The notes under the pieces: model-generated | What the model was told of the DNA's origin: nothing | Database searches by the model: none | Seen by the model: the letters and a program-made list of their open reading frames with translations, nothing else | Assembly (NCBI RefSeq): GCF_025527015.1 | Contig: NZ_JAODIM010000043.1 | Location: 682,001-746,000, forward strand | Reading direction: 5' to 3' | Length of the DNA stretch: 64,000 nucleotides | Source: Winslowiella arboricola | GTDB lineage: Bacteria; Pseudomonadota; Gammaproteobacteria; Enterobacterales; Enterobacteriaceae | Translations under genes and position numbers: made by a program | Shown here: one piece after another, positions 9,537-19,795 of the stretch | Layout: each line of letters opens with the position of its first letter | Numbering within the stretch: position 1 is the stretch's first letter

Positions 9537-9581
9537 TCCCGGCACTTCTGCCGCTGCGAAGAAAAAATTTCAGAGAGTTAA

Positions 9582-10628
9582 ATGAACAAAACAGATGAAC
9601 TGCGAACCGCGCGCATCGAGAGTCTGATTACGCCTGAAGAGCTGGCGTCCAGACACCCGATTACCCCGGCGATAGCAGAAAACGTGACGGCGTCACGTAA
9701 GCGTATTGCACGCATCCTGTCAGGCGAGGATAAACGCCTGCTGGTGGTGATGGGTCCCTGCTCGTTGCACGATCCGGTCGCGGCGGTTGAGTATGCGCAA
9801 AAGCTTAATGCCCTGCGGGTTCAGCATCAGCATCGTCTCGAAATCGTGATGCGCACCTACTTCGAAAAACCGCGTACCGTGGTCGGCTGGAAAGGTCTGA
9901 TCTCCGATCCGCACCTTGATGGCAGTTTCCGCGTTAATCAGGGCCTGGAAATCGCCCGCAAGCTGCTGCTGGATATCAATGCGCTCGGCATGCCTACCGC
10001 CACTGAATTTCTCGATATGGTGATCGGCCAGTTTATTTCTGACCTGATTAGCTGGGGCGCGATTGGCGCGCGCACGACTGAAAGTCAGATCCACCGGGAA
10101 ATGGCTTCCGCACTCTCCTGTCCGGTAGGCTTTAAAAACGGCACCGATGGCAATACGCAGATTGCGGTCGATGCCATCCGCGCAGCGCGTGCCAGCCATA
10201 TGTTTTTATCTGCCGATAAACAGGGGCAGATGACCATCTATCAGACCAGCGGCAACCCGTCGGGGCATATTATTATGCGCGGCGGCAAACAGCCCAACTA
10301 TCACCCGGAAGATATCGCGGCGGCGGCGGCCAGCCTGCGCGAATTCAATCTGCCTGAACAGCTGGTGATAGATTTCAGCCATGCCAACTGCCTGAAGCAG
10401 CACCGTCGTCAGCTGGACGTCGCCGCTTCGGTGGCACAACAGATCCGCGATGGCTCTCACGCCATTGCCGGGGTGATGATTGAAAGCTTCCTGCAGGAAG
10501 GCACGCAGAAAGTGATCGCCGGTCAGCCGCTGACGTACGGCCAGTCCATAACCGATCCCTGCCTGGGCTGGGATGACAGCGAAGCGGTGCTGGCGATGCT
10601 GGCGGATGCCGTCAACAGTCGTTTCTGA
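9582..10628 (+). CDS. aroH: 3-deoxy-7-phosphoheptulonate synthase, Trp-sensitive type
   Basis: Condenses PEP and erythrose 4-phosphate to DAHP, the first step of the shikimate pathway. The 348 residues equal E. coli AroH, and the N-terminus (MNKTDELRTARIESLITPEE) follows AroH rather than AroF or AroG. Class I DAHP synthase motifs are present: GPCSLHDP near residue 58, MRTYFEKPRTVVGWKG near 90, GARTTESQIHRE near 163, and DFSHANCLKQHRRQ near 265. The gene stands alone between ppsR and the haem operon. Tryptophan feedback control is inferred from orthology; no TrpR operator was recognised in the promoter region. Confidence 0.95.
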   Translation: MNKTDELRTARIESLITPEELASRHPITPAIAENVTASRKRIARILSGEDKRLLVVMGPCSLHDPVAAVEYAQKLNALRVQHQHRLEIVMRTYFEKPRTVVGWKGLISDPHLDGSFRVNQGLEIARKLLLDINALGMPTATEFLDMVIGQFISDLISWGAIGARTTESQIHREMASALSCPVGFKNGTDGNTQIAVDAIRAARASHMFLSADKQGQMTIYQTSGNPSGHIIMRGGKQPNYHPEDIAAAAASLREFNLPEQLVIDFSHANCLKQHRRQLDVAASVAQQIRDGSHAIAGVMIESFLQEGTQKVIAGQPLTYGQSITDPCLGWDDSEAVLAMLADAVNSRF

Positions 10629-10737
10629 TCCTCTGCGCTGGCCTGCCCGGGCCAGCGCTACTGCACAATTTTACCTTTCCCTCCTTATCGATACGTTTCC
10701 CTTAACATTTTGTTCTTGCCTGAATGAAACATTTGTT

Positions 10738-10756
10738 GATAATGATTATCATTGTG
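10738..10756 (+). promoter_or_regulatory. Fur box upstream of the haem-uptake operon
   Basis: GATAATGATTATCATTGTG matches 16 of 19 positions of the Fur consensus GATAATGATAATCATTATC. It lies 145 bp before the haem receptor start and indicates iron repression of the whole operon. Confidence 0.85.
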
Positions 10757-10900
10757 AAAACAATTAGCATTACTAAACAGGTGGGTTTGTGGAGTGGTTA
10801 TCTTACCCGTCGATAAATTTATCAACCGCCAGCTGTGCTGAAGTCGCACCCGGCCAGCCAGCAAATCCCTGCATAAAGTACAATATGGAGAGTTGCACTG

Positions 10901-12916
10901 ATGCTTAACTTACCTTCAGCCGGTCTGCGCCTGTCGCGCCTGACTCTGGCTATTACCTGTAGCTTGCCCTGTTTCGCGCAGGCTGTTGCTGACACCACAG
11001 ACGAGAACACTACCCGCAAAAAATCCGAACAAATGACGGTGGTGGCCACCGGCACCCCGCGTAGCACCTTCGAAGCACCGATGATGGTGACGGTGATTGA
11101 GGGCAACACGCCATCAGCCAAAACCGCCTCCTCCGCCGCCGATATGTTACGCCGCGTGCCGGGCATCACCGTCAGTGGCAGCGGGCGCACTAACGGTCAG
11201 GATCTGAGTATGCGCGGTTATGACCGGCGCGGCGTGCTGACGCTGGTTGACGGCGTGCGTCAGGGCACCGATACCGGTCACCTGAACAGCGTGTTTCTCG
11301 ATCCGGCGCTGATTAAACGGATAGAGGTGGTGCGTGGCCCGGCGGCTTTACTGTATGGCAGCGGCGCGCTGGGCGGCGTGATCTCATATCAAACGGTGGA
11401 TGCCGCCGACCTGCTGGCACCGGGCAACAACAGCGGTTACCGGGTATTTGCCACCGGCGCCAGTGGCGATCACAGCCTCGGACTTGGCGCCAGCGCCTTT
11501 GGCCGTAGCGACGATTTCGACGGCGTGCTGTCATGGAGTTCACGCGACCGCGGCGATATCCGCCAGAGCAGCGGCGACGCGGCGCCTAATGATGAGACCA
11601 TCAGCAATTTGCTGGCGAAAGGCAACTGGAAGCTGGATGAGGCACAAACCCTGAACGGCAGTCTGCGTTATTACAATAACAACGCGCAGGAACCGCGTAA
11701 TCCGCAGACGGTTCAGCCCGGCGTCAGTAATCCGATGACCAACCGTTCCACCATCCAGCGTGATATGCAGCTGGGGTACCATCTTGATCCGGCAGATAAC
11801 GACTGGCTGGATGCCAGAGTCAGCAGCTACTGGTCAGAGACACGTATTAATGCCGGTACGCGGGAAACAGGCAGCGATTCGCGCCAGCAGAACACTAAAG
11901 GACTGAAGCTGGATAACCACAGCCGCCTGTTTAGCGACAGCATTGCCGCCAGCCAGCTGACATACGGCGGTGAATATTATCGTCAGGAGCAGCAGCCAGG
12001 CGGCAACGCTACCAGTTTTCCGCAGGCGAAAATCGACTTCGCTTCCGGCTGGTTGCAGGATGAAATCACCCTGCGTGACCTGCCGGTTTCCCTGTTGCTG
12101 GGTAGCCGCTTCGACAGTTACAGCGGCAGCAGCGCCGGTCATGCCGATGTCGATGCGGATAAGTGGTCATCACGCGCCGCGCTGTCGGTTACGCCTGCTG
12201 ACTGGCTGATGCTGTTTAGCTCATATGCTCAGGCATTCCGTGCCCCAACCATGGGTGAACTGTATAACGACGGCGTGCACTTCTCGTTTCCCGGCTACGT
12301 CAATCGCTGGGTGCCCAACCCTAATCTGCGGCCGGAAACCAACGCCACGCGTGAGGCCGGCTTCGGTTTGCGTTTCGACGATCTGCTGATGGCGCGCGAC
12401 GATATTGAGTTCAAAGCCAGCTACTTTGACACCCGGGCGAAAGACTATATCTATCCGGAAGTGAATTTCCCGGCGGGCATCACTTATAACAGCAACCTGC
12501 CAGAGGCGAAAATCTGGGGCTGGGATATGAATATGAAATATAGCCACCCGCTGTTTAGCTGGAATCTGGCTTATAACCGCACGCGCGGCAAAGACAGCAA
12601 CAGCGGTGAGTGGATTTCCAGCCTCAATCCGGACACCGTTACCAGCATGGTCGATATCCCGCTGGCACAGAGTCCATTCTCGATCGGCTGGGTCGGCACC
12701 TTTGCTGAGCGATCGACGCATATCAGCACCCAGTACGCTAATCAGCCGGGTTATGCGGTTAATGATTTCTACCTGCGCTACCAGGGGCAGGATCGCTATA
12801 ACGGTCTTGCCACCACACTGGTGCTGGGCAACGCCTTCGATAAAGAGTACTACTCGCCGCAGGGCATTCCACAAGATGGGATCAACGGAAAGGTCTTCGT
12901 CAGTTATCAATGGTAA
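10901..12916 (+). CDS. hmuR: TonB-dependent haem/haemoprotein outer-membrane receptor
   Basis: Outer-membrane gated channel for haem, powered by TonB-ExbBD. The 671-residue protein has a signal peptide (about 1-30), a TonB box (MTVVATG, 45-51), a plug domain with LTLVDGVRQGTDTGH and VVRGPAALLYGSGALGGVIS, and a 22-strand barrel ending in an aromatic residue (VSYQW). The haem-receptor signature FRAP (about 445) and NPNL (about 472) is present with an intervening histidine in NDGVHFSFPGY, the ligand region in Yersinia HemR. It starts a Fur-boxed operon with hmuSTUV. E. coli has ydiE (hemP) in the aroH-selO interval; no hemP frame was found here. Confidence 0.93.
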   Translation: MLNLPSAGLRLSRLTLAITCSLPCFAQAVADTTDENTTRKKSEQMTVVATGTPRSTFEAPMMVTVIEGNTPSAKTASSAADMLRRVPGITVSGSGRTNGQDLSMRGYDRRGVLTLVDGVRQGTDTGHLNSVFLDPALIKRIEVVRGPAALLYGSGALGGVISYQTVDAADLLAPGNNSGYRVFATGASGDHSLGLGASAFGRSDDFDGVLSWSSRDRGDIRQSSGDAAPNDETISNLLAKGNWKLDEAQTLNGSLRYYNNNAQEPRNPQTVQPGVSNPMTNRSTIQRDMQLGYHLDPADNDWLDARVSSYWSETRINAGTRETGSDSRQQNTKGLKLDNHSRLFSDSIAASQLTYGGEYYRQEQQPGGNATSFPQAKIDFASGWLQDEITLRDLPVSLLLGSRFDSYSGSSAGHADVDADKWSSRAALSVTPADWLMLFSSYAQAFRAPTMGELYNDGVHFSFPGYVNRWVPNPNLRPETNATREAGFGLRFDDLLMARDDIEFKASYFDTRAKDYIYPEVNFPAGITYNSNLPEAKIWGWDMNMKYSHPLFSWNLAYNRTRGKDSNSGEWISSLNPDTVTSMVDIPLAQSPFSIGWVGTFAERSTHISTQYANQPGYAVNDFYLRYQGQDRYNGLATTLVLGNAFDKEYYSPQGIPQDGINGKVFVSYQW

Positions 12917-12967
12917 TGATTGCCCCCTGCCAGCAGCAGCAGGGGCATTTTAAACAGGAAGCACATT

Positions 12968-13999
12968 ATGACCACACTTTATCAGCAATATCAGGATCTG
13001 AAGGCGGCACAGCCAAAGAAATATGCCCGCGATCTGGCGCGCGAACTGGCGATTAGCGAAGCGCAACTGACTCACGCCCGCGTCGGTTATGACGCACAGC
13101 AACTGCGTAATGAGATGCGCGAGATTTTGCAGGCGCTTGAAGCCGTGGGTGAAACCAAATCCATCACCCGCAACGAGTACGCCGTACATGAACATATCGG
13201 CCACTACACCAATCTGAATATCGGCGATCATGCCGGACTGGTACTGAACCCGCGCGCGCTGGATCTGCGTCTGTTTGTTAATAGCTGGCACAGCGCCTTC
13301 GCGCTAAAAGAGCAGAGCCCGCGCGGCGCGCGCCAGAGCCTGCAATTCTTTGATGCGCACGGCGATGCGGTGCTGAAAGTGTATACCACCGACCAGACTG
13401 ATGTTGCCGCATGGGATGCGCTGATTGCGCGATTTGTGCAGCCTGACGCTGGTGAACTGGGTGTGATACCCGTTGTCGCAGAGAGCCTGAGCGCTGCGCC
13501 TGATGCCGTAGTGATAGAGCAGGAATGGCGGGCGATGACGGATGTTCATCAGTTCTTCCGCCTGCTAAAACGTCACAATATCAGTCGTCAGCAGGCATTT
13601 AATGCCGTGCCTGAGGATCTGGCGGTGCAGGTCAGCAATCATTCCCTGCGCCAGCTGCTGGAAATGGCGAAAACCGACGGCAATGAGATTATGATTTTTG
13701 TCGGCAACCGTGGCTGTGTGCAGATCTTTACCGGCGTGATTGAAAAACTGCTGCCAATGGATAACTGGCTGAATATCTTTAATCCGCAATTTACCCTGCA
13801 CCTGATTGAAGATGCTATCGCCGCAAGCTGGATCACGCGTAAACCCACCGCTGACGGACTGGTCACCAGCCTTGAACTGTTTGCTGCCGACGGCACGCAA
13901 ATTGCGCAACTTTATGGTCAGCGTACTGAAGGCCAGCCGGAGCAGATGCAGTGGCGCCAGCAGCTGGCGGCGCTAAGCGCCGAAGGAGTAAGCGCATGA
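12968..13999 (+). CDS. hmuS: Haem degradation/trafficking protein HmuS (HemS/ChuS family)
   Basis: Cytoplasmic haem-binding protein that receives imported haem and, in ChuS-type members, cleaves it to release iron. The 343 residues match the family (about 340-350) and show its tandem-repeat architecture: each half contains a related block around [16 protein letters not shown] and the first-half [15 protein letters not shown]. An upstream in-frame start at 12920 was rejected because the ATG at 12968 has a proper AGGA ribosome-binding site and matches the family N-terminus ([13 protein letters not shown]). Its stop overlaps the hmuT start by four bases, indicating translational coupling. Confidence 0.93.
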   Translation: MTTLYQQYQDLKAAQPKKYARDLARELAISEAQLTHARVGYDAQQLRNEMREILQALEAVGETKSITRNEYAVHEHIGHYTNLNIGDHAGLVLNPRALDLRLFVNSWHSAFALKEQSPRGARQSLQFFDAHGDAVLKVYTTDQTDVAAWDALIARFVQPDAGELGVIPVVAESLSAAPDAVVIEQEWRAMTDVHQFFRLLKRHNISRQQAFNAVPEDLAVQVSNHSLRQLLEMAKTDGNEIMIFVGNRGCVQIFTGVIEKLLPMDNWLNIFNPQFTLHLIEDAIAASWITRKPTADGLVTSLELFAADGTQIAQLYGQRTEGQPEQMQWRQQLAALSAEGVSA

Positions 14000-14814
14000 A
14001 ACGCTGGCTGATTGCGCTGTTGGCCCTGCCGCTTTCCACGCTCGCCGCCGAGCGCGTGGTATCGATTGGCGGTGACGTTACACAGATTATTTATGCCCTT
14101 GATGCACAGCAGGAGCTGGTAGGACGAGACAGCACCAGTCTGCATCCGGCGCAGGTCACTAAGCTGCCCGATGTCGGCTATATGCGCCAGCTAAATGCCG
14201 AAGGCATTCTGGCGCTGAAACCGACGCTGGTGCTGGCCAGCGAGCTGGCGAAGCCTTCGCTGGTATTACAGCAAGTTGAGCAGGCAGGCGTAAAAGTGGT
14301 GACGGTGACCGGCGCAACCGATCTGAAAGCTATCGACAGCAAAATCGCGACTGTTGCCGGGGCGTTACAGCATCAGGAGGCGGGCAAGAAACTGCAGCAG
14401 AGCATTGATAAGCAGCTGTCAGCCCTGCCAGCGCAGCCGCTGCCGGTCAAAGCGCTGTTTATTCTGGCCCATAGCGGCATGACCGCGATGGCGGCCGGTC
14501 GCAATACCGCTGCTGATGCCGCCTTTACGGCCGCCGGAGTACAGAATGCGATGGGCAATATTCAGCGCTATCAGCCGTTATCACAGGAAGGGGTGATCGC
14601 CAGTGCCCCCGATCTGGTGGTGGTCAGCGTTTCTGGTATGGATAAGATCGGCAGCGAGGAGAATCTGTGGAAACTGCCAGGTCTGGCAATGACGCCAGCC
14701 GGCAAAAACAAGCAGCTGCTGGTGGTGGATGATATGGCGCTGCTCGGTTTTGGCCTTGATACGCCGGGCGCAATAGTAAAATTGCGGAAAGCAGCGGAAG
14801 CGGTCGCCAAATGA
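13996..14814 (+). CDS. hmuT: Periplasmic haem-binding protein HmuT
   Basis: Substrate-binding component of the haem ABC importer. The 272-residue protein has a short signal peptide ([18 protein letters not shown], cleavage about residue 18) followed by a two-lobed class III periplasmic-binding fold: [20 protein letters not shown], then [20 protein letters not shown]. The start chosen is the ATG overlapping hmuS by four bases; a longer upstream frame would remove the signal peptide from the N-terminus. It also overlaps hmuU by four bases, so hmuSTU are translationally coupled. Confidence 0.93.
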   Translation: MKRWLIALLALPLSTLAAERVVSIGGDVTQIIYALDAQQELVGRDSTSLHPAQVTKLPDVGYMRQLNAEGILALKPTLVLASELAKPSLVLQQVEQAGVKVVTVTGATDLKAIDSKIATVAGALQHQEAGKKLQQSIDKQLSALPAQPLPVKALFILAHSGMTAMAAGRNTAADAAFTAAGVQNAMGNIQRYQPLSQEGVIASAPDLVVVSVSGMDKIGSEENLWKLPGLAMTPAGKNKQLLVVDDMALLGFGLDTPGAIVKLRKAAEAVAK

Positions 14815-15812
14815 TCGATCGTTTTCCGCTGCGCTGGCTGGCGGTGATGCTGATTAGTCTGCTGCTGCTGGCGCTACTGGCCGCTAACCTTGGGGCGATG
14901 CGCCTGTCATTGTCGATGGTCTGGAATGCGCCGCACGACAGTATGCTGTGGCAGGTCTGGTGGAATATCCGTCTGCCTCGGGTGTTGCTGGCGATGCTGG
15001 TCGGCGCGGCGCTGGCGCTGTCAGGCGCAGTCATGCAGGGGCTGTTCCGCAATCCACTGGCCGATCCTGGCCTGCTGGGAATCAGCAGTGGCGCGGCGCT
15101 GGCAGTGGCGATTTCGGTGGTGCTGCCGCTGGCGTTGCCGGCCATCCTCGCGCTGTATGTGCCGATGCTGGCGGCGTTTATCGGCAGCCTGACGATTACG
15201 CTGGTGATCTTTACCCTTAGTCGCCTCGGGCAGACCGGTTTGTCGCGTCTGTTGCTGGTGGGAATCGCGATTAACGCCCTCTGTGGCGCGGCGGTGGGTG
15301 TGCTGTCGTGGATCAGTAATGATCAGCAGTTACGCCAGCTGTCGCTGTGGGGGATGGGCAGTCTCGGTCAGGCGCAATGGGCAACGGTGCTGGCCTGCGC
15401 CTCACTGATTATCCCGGCGGCGCTGCTGATCCAGTGGCGCGCGTCGCGTCTTAATCTGCTGCAATTTGGCGAGGAGGAAGCGCACTATCTGGGGGTCGAT
15501 GTGCAGCGCACCCAGCGCCATCTGATGATCCTCAGCGCCCTGCTGGTGGCTGCGGCGGTAGCGATCAGTGGCGTGATTGGCTTTATCGGTCTGGTGGTGC
15601 CGCATCTGATGCGCATGTGCCTCGGGGCCGATCACCGCTGGATGCTACCCGGTTCGGTGCTGGCGGGGGCAATTCTGTTACTGATCGCCGATACGCTGGC
15701 GCGCACGCTGGTGGCGCCGGCTGAGATGCCGGTTGGCCTGCTGACCAGTCTGCTTGGCGGTCCGTGGTTTCTCTGGCTAATTTTACGTCGTCAGGCAGGC
15801 AATCATGGATAA
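14811..15812 (+). CDS. hmuU: Haem ABC transporter permease HmuU (FecCD family)
   Basis: Inner-membrane permease of the haem importer; works as a homodimer with HmuV and HmuT. The 333 residues carry the FecCD pattern: a basic N-terminus, about ten transmembrane helices, the conserved [20 protein letters not shown] block (about 58-77), [19 protein letters not shown], and the C-terminal coupling segment [15 protein letters not shown]. It overlaps hmuT by four bases and hmuV by eight, a tightly packed operon. Confidence 0.95.
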   Translation: MIDRFPLRWLAVMLISLLLLALLAANLGAMRLSLSMVWNAPHDSMLWQVWWNIRLPRVLLAMLVGAALALSGAVMQGLFRNPLADPGLLGISSGAALAVAISVVLPLALPAILALYVPMLAAFIGSLTITLVIFTLSRLGQTGLSRLLLVGIAINALCGAAVGVLSWISNDQQLRQLSLWGMGSLGQAQWATVLACASLIIPAALLIQWRASRLNLLQFGEEEAHYLGVDVQRTQRHLMILSALLVAAAVAISGVIGFIGLVVPHLMRMCLGADHRWMLPGSVLAGAILLLIADTLARTLVAPAEMPVGLLTSLLGGPWFLWLILRRQAGNHG

Positions 15813-16584
15813 GCTATTACAGGCGCATGGCCTGAGTTACCACGCCGCTGGCCGCCGCCTGATTGATACGGTTTCGCTGCAGATGCATGCCGGTGAAATG
15901 GTATCGCTGATTGGTCCAAACGGCGCCGGTAAATCGACGCTGCTGCGCCTGCTGACCGGTTATCTCCCCCCTTCCGCCGGTTATTGCGAGCTGCATGGCA
16001 TCGCGCTGTCTGAATGGTCACAACAGCAGCTGGCGCGTCATCGTGCGGTGATGCGCCAGCAGAGTACGCTGGTGTTTCCACTGGCAGTACAGGACGTAAT
16101 CGCCATGGGTCGGGCGCCCTGGCCGCAACACGCGGTGATGCCGGTGGTCAGAGAAGTGATGGCGTTAACCGGCTGTGAAGCACTGGCAAAACGTGATTAT
16201 CGTCAGCTGTCAGGCGGTGAACAGCAGCGGGTGCAGTTAGCCCGTGCGCTGGCGCAGTTATGGCAACAGGATGGCCCACAAGGCTGGCTGTTTCTCGATG
16301 AACCAACCTCAGCGCTGGATCTTTATCATCAGCAGCATGCTTTGCGATTGCTGCATCAGCTGACGCGTCAGGGCAAGCTGACGGTATGTTGCGTGCTGCA
16401 CGATCTTAATCTGGCGGCGCTGTGGTCGGACCGGATGCTGTTACTGCATCAGGGCAGTCTGGTCGCCAGCGGCACGCCGGCAGAAGTGATGACGGAAGCT
16501 ACGCTGACGCGCTGGTATCAGGCCGATCTGCTGGTACTGCCCCACGCCAGTGAAGCCGTACCGCAGATTGCACTGCGCCGTTAG
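15805..16584 (+). CDS. hmuV: Haem ABC transporter ATP-binding protein HmuV
   Basis: Cytoplasmic ATPase energising haem import. The 259 residues contain Walker [11 protein letters not shown] (about 38-47), the ABC signature [13 protein letters not shown] (about 135-147), Walker [14 protein letters not shown], and the switch histidine in [11 protein letters not shown]. Its stop codon (16582-16584) overlaps by two bases the stop of the convergent selO (16581-16583), and no terminator separates the two, so the transcripts may overlap at their 3' ends. Confidence 0.95.
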   Translation: MDKLLQAHGLSYHAAGRRLIDTVSLQMHAGEMVSLIGPNGAGKSTLLRLLTGYLPPSAGYCELHGIALSEWSQQQLARHRAVMRQQSTLVFPLAVQDVIAMGRAPWPQHAVMPVVREVMALTGCEALAKRDYRQLSGGEQQRVQLARALAQLWQQDGPQGWLFLDEPTSALDLYHQQHALRLLHQLTRQGKLTVCCVLHDLNLAALWSDRMLLLHQGSLVASGTPAEVMTEATLTRWYQADLLVLPHASEAVPQIALRR

Positions 16585-18020
16585 CTGGAGCAGCTGACCT
16601 CAACTTTTTTACCCCAGTCCGGCGGACGCTGCGCCAGATCAGCAAACTCAGGCGCATCGTCAAACGGACGGGCGAGCGCCTGATGTAAGCGCGTCAGTAC
16701 GCTGATATCATCCAGTTCCGCCCGTTCAATCGCCTGCTGAGCCAGGTAGTTACGCAGAATAATCGCCGGGTTAACCGACTTCATCAGCGGCTGACGCACC
16801 TCGTCACTGCTCTGATCGCGCAGCAACCGCTGGCGATAGTCGTTGTACCAGCGGTCAAAGGCGTCACGGTCAATAAATTCGTCGCGCAATGGCGAACGGC
16901 TCTCATCCTGTTGCGTCATACTTAACAGACGGAAAGTGCGCGTATAGTCACTGCCCTCATGGGTCATCAGGCTTAACAGACCGGTGAGAATATCGTTATC
17001 GCCTTTCTCGCTGGTCAGCAGCCCCAGTCTGGCGCGCATTTTGTCGCCCCAGGCACGCATCAGCTCGGGTTCATACTCCGCCAGCGCCTGTTTCAGTTGA
17101 TCGGTACTCATCAGCCCGGAAAGCGCATGCGCCAGCCGGTTAAGATTCCACAGACCCACCACCGGCTGATTATCAAATGCATAGCGTCCCTGATGATCGG
17201 AATGGTTGCAGATAAAACCCGGCTGATAATCGTCAAGGAAACCGTAAGGACCGTAGTCAAGCGTAATGCCGAGAATCGACATATTGTCGGTATTCATTAC
17301 GCCGTGGGCGAAACCGATGCTTTGCCAGTGGGCAATCAGCCGCGCGGTGCGTTTTACTACGTCGGTAAACCACAGCAGATACGCATCCGCGTCACCGACC
17401 AGCCCAGGCCAGTGATGAGCAATCACATAGTCAGCCAGCTGCTGCAGTTTTTCCTGCTGGCCGTTATAGAAGAAGTGTTCGAAATGGCCAAAACGCACAT
17501 GGCTCTCGGCCACACGCAGCAGCATAGCGCCACGCTCGGTGGTTTCGCGGTACACCGGTTCATCGCTGGTAACCACGGTTAATGCGCGCGAGGTCGGCAC
17601 GCCGAGATGGTGCATCGCCTCTGAGGCAAGAAATTCGCGCAACGTGGAGCGCAGTACCGCACGACCATCGCCCATCCGCGAGTAAGGGGTCAGTCCGGCC
17701 CCCTTCAGATGCCAGTCAAATTTACGGCCATCGGCAAGCTGCTGTTCACCGAGCAAAATACCGCGCCCGTCGCCCAGCTGTCCGGCCCAGACGCCAAACT
17801 GATGACCACTGTAAACCTGCGCCAGCGGTTGCATGCCCGGCAGCAGGGTTTCACCGCTCCACAGGGTAGCTTTATCCGCGGTAAACCAGCTGTCATCAAG
17901 GCCAAGTTGTTGCGCAAGAGAGTCGCTGTGATACAGCAAACGCGGATTTTTTAATGGGGTGGGATTCAGTGCGGTATAGAAGCCGGGTAGTTCATTAAAC
18001 CAGCTATTATTGAACTGCAT
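16581..18020 (-). CDS. selO: SelO/YdiU protein adenylyltransferase (pseudokinase fold)
   Basis: Transfers AMP from ATP to Ser, Thr or Tyr of target proteins; the kinase-like fold binds ATP in a flipped orientation. The 479 residues agree with the E. coli protein (478). Conserved blocks are [48 protein letters not shown] (catalytic Asn/Asp), and the metal-binding [12 protein letters not shown]. The C-terminus ends in VSCSS, retaining the family's redox cysteine that replaces selenocysteine of eukaryotic SelO. Monocistronic-looking, downstream of ydiV, convergent with hmuV. Confidence 0.96.
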   Translation of the reverse strand: MQFNNSWFNELPGFYTALNPTPLKNPRLLYHSDSLAQQLGLDDSWFTADKATLWSGETLLPGMQPLAQVYSGHQFGVWAGQLGDGRGILLGEQQLADGRKFDWHLKGAGLTPYSRMGDGRAVLRSTLREFLASEAMHHLGVPTSRALTVVTSDEPVYRETTERGAMLLRVAESHVRFGHFEHFFYNGQQEKLQQLADYVIAHHWPGLVGDADAYLLWFTDVVKRTARLIAHWQSIGFAHGVMNTDNMSILGITLDYGPYGFLDDYQPGFICNHSDHQGRYAFDNQPVVGLWNLNRLAHALSGLMSTDQLKQALAEYEPELMRAWGDKMRARLGLLTSEKGDNDILTGLLSLMTHEGSDYTRTFRLLSMTQQDESRSPLRDEFIDRDAFDRWYNDYRQRLLRDQSSDEVRQPLMKSVNPAIILRNYLAQQAIERAELDDISVLTRLHQALARPFDDAPEFADLAQRPPDWGKKVEVSCSS

Positions 18021-18103
18021 GCTGCCTCCTTAAAAGCAAAACCGAGGCAATTTCTGATAAAAATCAGACAGGAAATGACGCTTTCACTGGCCCAATTTTT
18101 TCA

Positions 18104-18141
18104 GTTTACCCCCTGCCCGCTTCAATAGACAGGGGGTAAAC
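18104..18141. repeat. Strong 12-bp hairpin between selO and ydiV
   Basis: GTTTACCCCCTG (18104-18115) and CAGGGGGTAAAC (18130-18141) form a perfect 12-bp stem with a 14-base loop, 8 bp downstream of the ydiV stop. Neither strand has a T run after the stem, so it is not a canonical rho-independent terminator; it may act as an mRNA 3'-end stabiliser or factor-dependent stop. Confidence 0.7.
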
Positions 18142-18149
18142 CGGCTTTT

Positions 18150-18890
18150 CTATCCGTAGAAATCCGAAAGCTCTTTTGGTGGCCGAATTAATGCGCCCAG
18201 CGATGCTTCATCCACTGCCGGAAACAAAGCACTCTGAATACCGGAAAAAGGATACTTGCTGATTTCTTCCAGACCTTTCGCATCGTCAACGCCCTGCACA
18301 ATGATCTGCTGGCAGTGTGGAGCAATATTATTCAGCACAGCATTTATAAAAGGTGCAAAAGATAGCCGCCTGATATTGTGCTGAATAAATGTTTTATCTA
18401 ATTTCACCCGGTAAAAAAGGTTGTCATAAACCGCTTTTGGTGTGGCTTTCCCCGCGCCAAAATTTTGCAGACTAAGATAAAACTGATCGCTTAACGCCGC
18501 CAGCAGCGGATTATCTCTACCTTCTGATAAATTCGCGAAGCTTTCATTAATTTCCAGTTCGAGACAATCTAACAACCCCATTTTGTGTAAAAGAAACTCG
18601 CTATCTAAAATCGCCTGGGCGATCATTTCGTCAATATTAATAGCGACATGCAGATCATGATGACTAAAGAAATCATAATGTTTTTCTACTAAACTAATTT
18701 GGCTTTGCAGCAGTGCGATGCGTTGCTCAAACGTAAGCTGCGCAATCAGCATCTCAACCGGGATCGCCACATTAGCCGTTTCATGCGAGAACCACGAGAT
18801 AAGTTCCACGGCAGTCAACTGACCCGTCAGGGTGTAAATAGGATAAAATGCTGCACTAATATCATAGTCAGCAGCTAAATGGATTTTCAT
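18150..18890 (-). CDS. ydiV: Degenerate EAL-domain protein YdiV (anti-FlhD4C2 factor)
   Basis: 246-residue single-domain EAL-like protein orthologous to E. coli/Salmonella YdiV (RflP), which does not hydrolyse cyclic di-GMP but binds FlhD and directs FlhDC away from flagellar promoters. The EAL triad is replaced by ELI in TAVELISWFS, and other catalytic acidic motifs are degenerate. Recognisable blocks are ELEINESFANLSEGRDNPLL, NFGAGKATPKAVYDNLFYRV and KLDKTFIQHNIRRLSFAPFI. Its position between selO and nlpC is the E. coli order. The motility function is inferred from orthology. Confidence 0.9.
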   Translation of the reverse strand: MKIHLAADYDISAAFYPIYTLTGQLTAVELISWFSHETANVAIPVEMLIAQLTFEQRIALLQSQISLVEKHYDFFSHHDLHVAINIDEMIAQAILDSEFLLHKMGLLDCLELEINESFANLSEGRDNPLLAALSDQFYLSLQNFGAGKATPKAVYDNLFYRVKLDKTFIQHNIRRLSFAPFINAVLNNIAPHCQQIIVQGVDDAKGLEEISKYPFSGIQSALFPAVDEASLGALIRPPKELSDFYG

Positions 18891-19272
18891 TTTGTTAAGC
18901 CATTATTAAGTGGCAGTTTGCGCATCCTATAACAACAAATTATGACAATCAATAGCGCTAATGGGCCTTCAGCTGCATTCGGCTTTGCTCAGAGAGAAAA
19001 GCGCCTGACAAAACGTAAAGAAAATTAACGATTGAAAGTCATAAATTGTGCTTATCCTTAGATAGCAGGTACGCGTCGGAAAGGTTTTCTACTGTCGTAG
19101 CGAGTGACGAAGCGGGAAAATCTGAGTTAAGGGAATATAAAAAAATCGTCTAATTGAAATAGTATCATTCACAGCGCCGAAAAACCTGAGATGATTATCT
19201 CCTTTTTCCGTCGCTGAATAAATGCGCATTTATCTGAAACTATTCGCAGACTATTAAATAGTTTCAATCATT
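18891..19272. other. 382-bp AT-rich gap between ydiV and nlpC
   Basis: No gene is supported. A 9-bp inverted repeat GAAACTATT (19236-19244) / AATAGTTTC (19257-19265) lies 8 bp after the nlpC stop on the minus strand, without a T run. The remainder presumably holds the ydiV promoter region, but no specific site was recognised. Confidence 0.6.
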
Positions 19273-19731
19273 TTAAATCCTGCGCGCCTGCCAGAATACT
19301 TTTCGCCAATAAACATTATCCAGCGAAGATCGGATCACACCCCTGCTGGTTGAGGCATGAATAAACTGATTATCGGTATCATAAATGCCGACATGCAGAC
19401 CATTTTCCCCGCTGCCGGTTTTGAAAAATACTAAATCGCCAGGCAATAACTCGTCTTTGTCGATGCGGGTGCCCACATCAGTCTGGGCTTCAGTGGTACG
19501 CGGTAATTGCAGATCAAAGCGGTCGCGGAAGGTGAGATAGACAAAACCGGAGCAGTCAACGCCACCACGGCTCATACCACCGTAGCGATAAGGAGTGCCG
19601 CGCCACTGACCCAGCTGTTCATTAAGCTGGGCAATAACCGTAATCGAATCCGACAGTCGTCCATTTGGCGGCGGAGCATGACTGCTGCAACCCGCCAGAA
19701 TAAGCACAATAACAACAAGCCAGATGCGCAT
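19273..19731 (-). CDS. nlpC: NlpC/P60 family lipoprotein
   Basis: Small envelope lipoprotein with a papain-like NlpC/P60 endopeptidase domain acting on peptidoglycan stem peptides. The 152 residues start with a lipoprotein signal ending in LAGC (lipidated Cys15). Catalytic residues are visible: Cys60 in GGVDCSGFVY, His113 in GLHVGIYD and His125 in QFIHAS. E. coli NlpC is 154 residues and occupies the same place at the end of the btuC-btuE-btuD-nlpC series. The exact bond cleaved is not established by sequence. Confidence 0.95.
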   Translation of the reverse strand: MRIWLVVIVLILAGCSSHAPPPNGRLSDSITVIAQLNEQLGQWRGTPYRYGGMSRGGVDCSGFVYLTFRDRFDLQLPRTTEAQTDVGTRIDKDELLPGDLVFFKTGSGENGLHVGIYDTDNQFIHASTSRGVIRSSLDNVYWRKVFWQARRI

Positions 19732-19795
19732 AACAGCAGTTCCCGGAGAAAAGATAAAAATAACTTTATACTATACAACGAGTAGAAACCATCGG

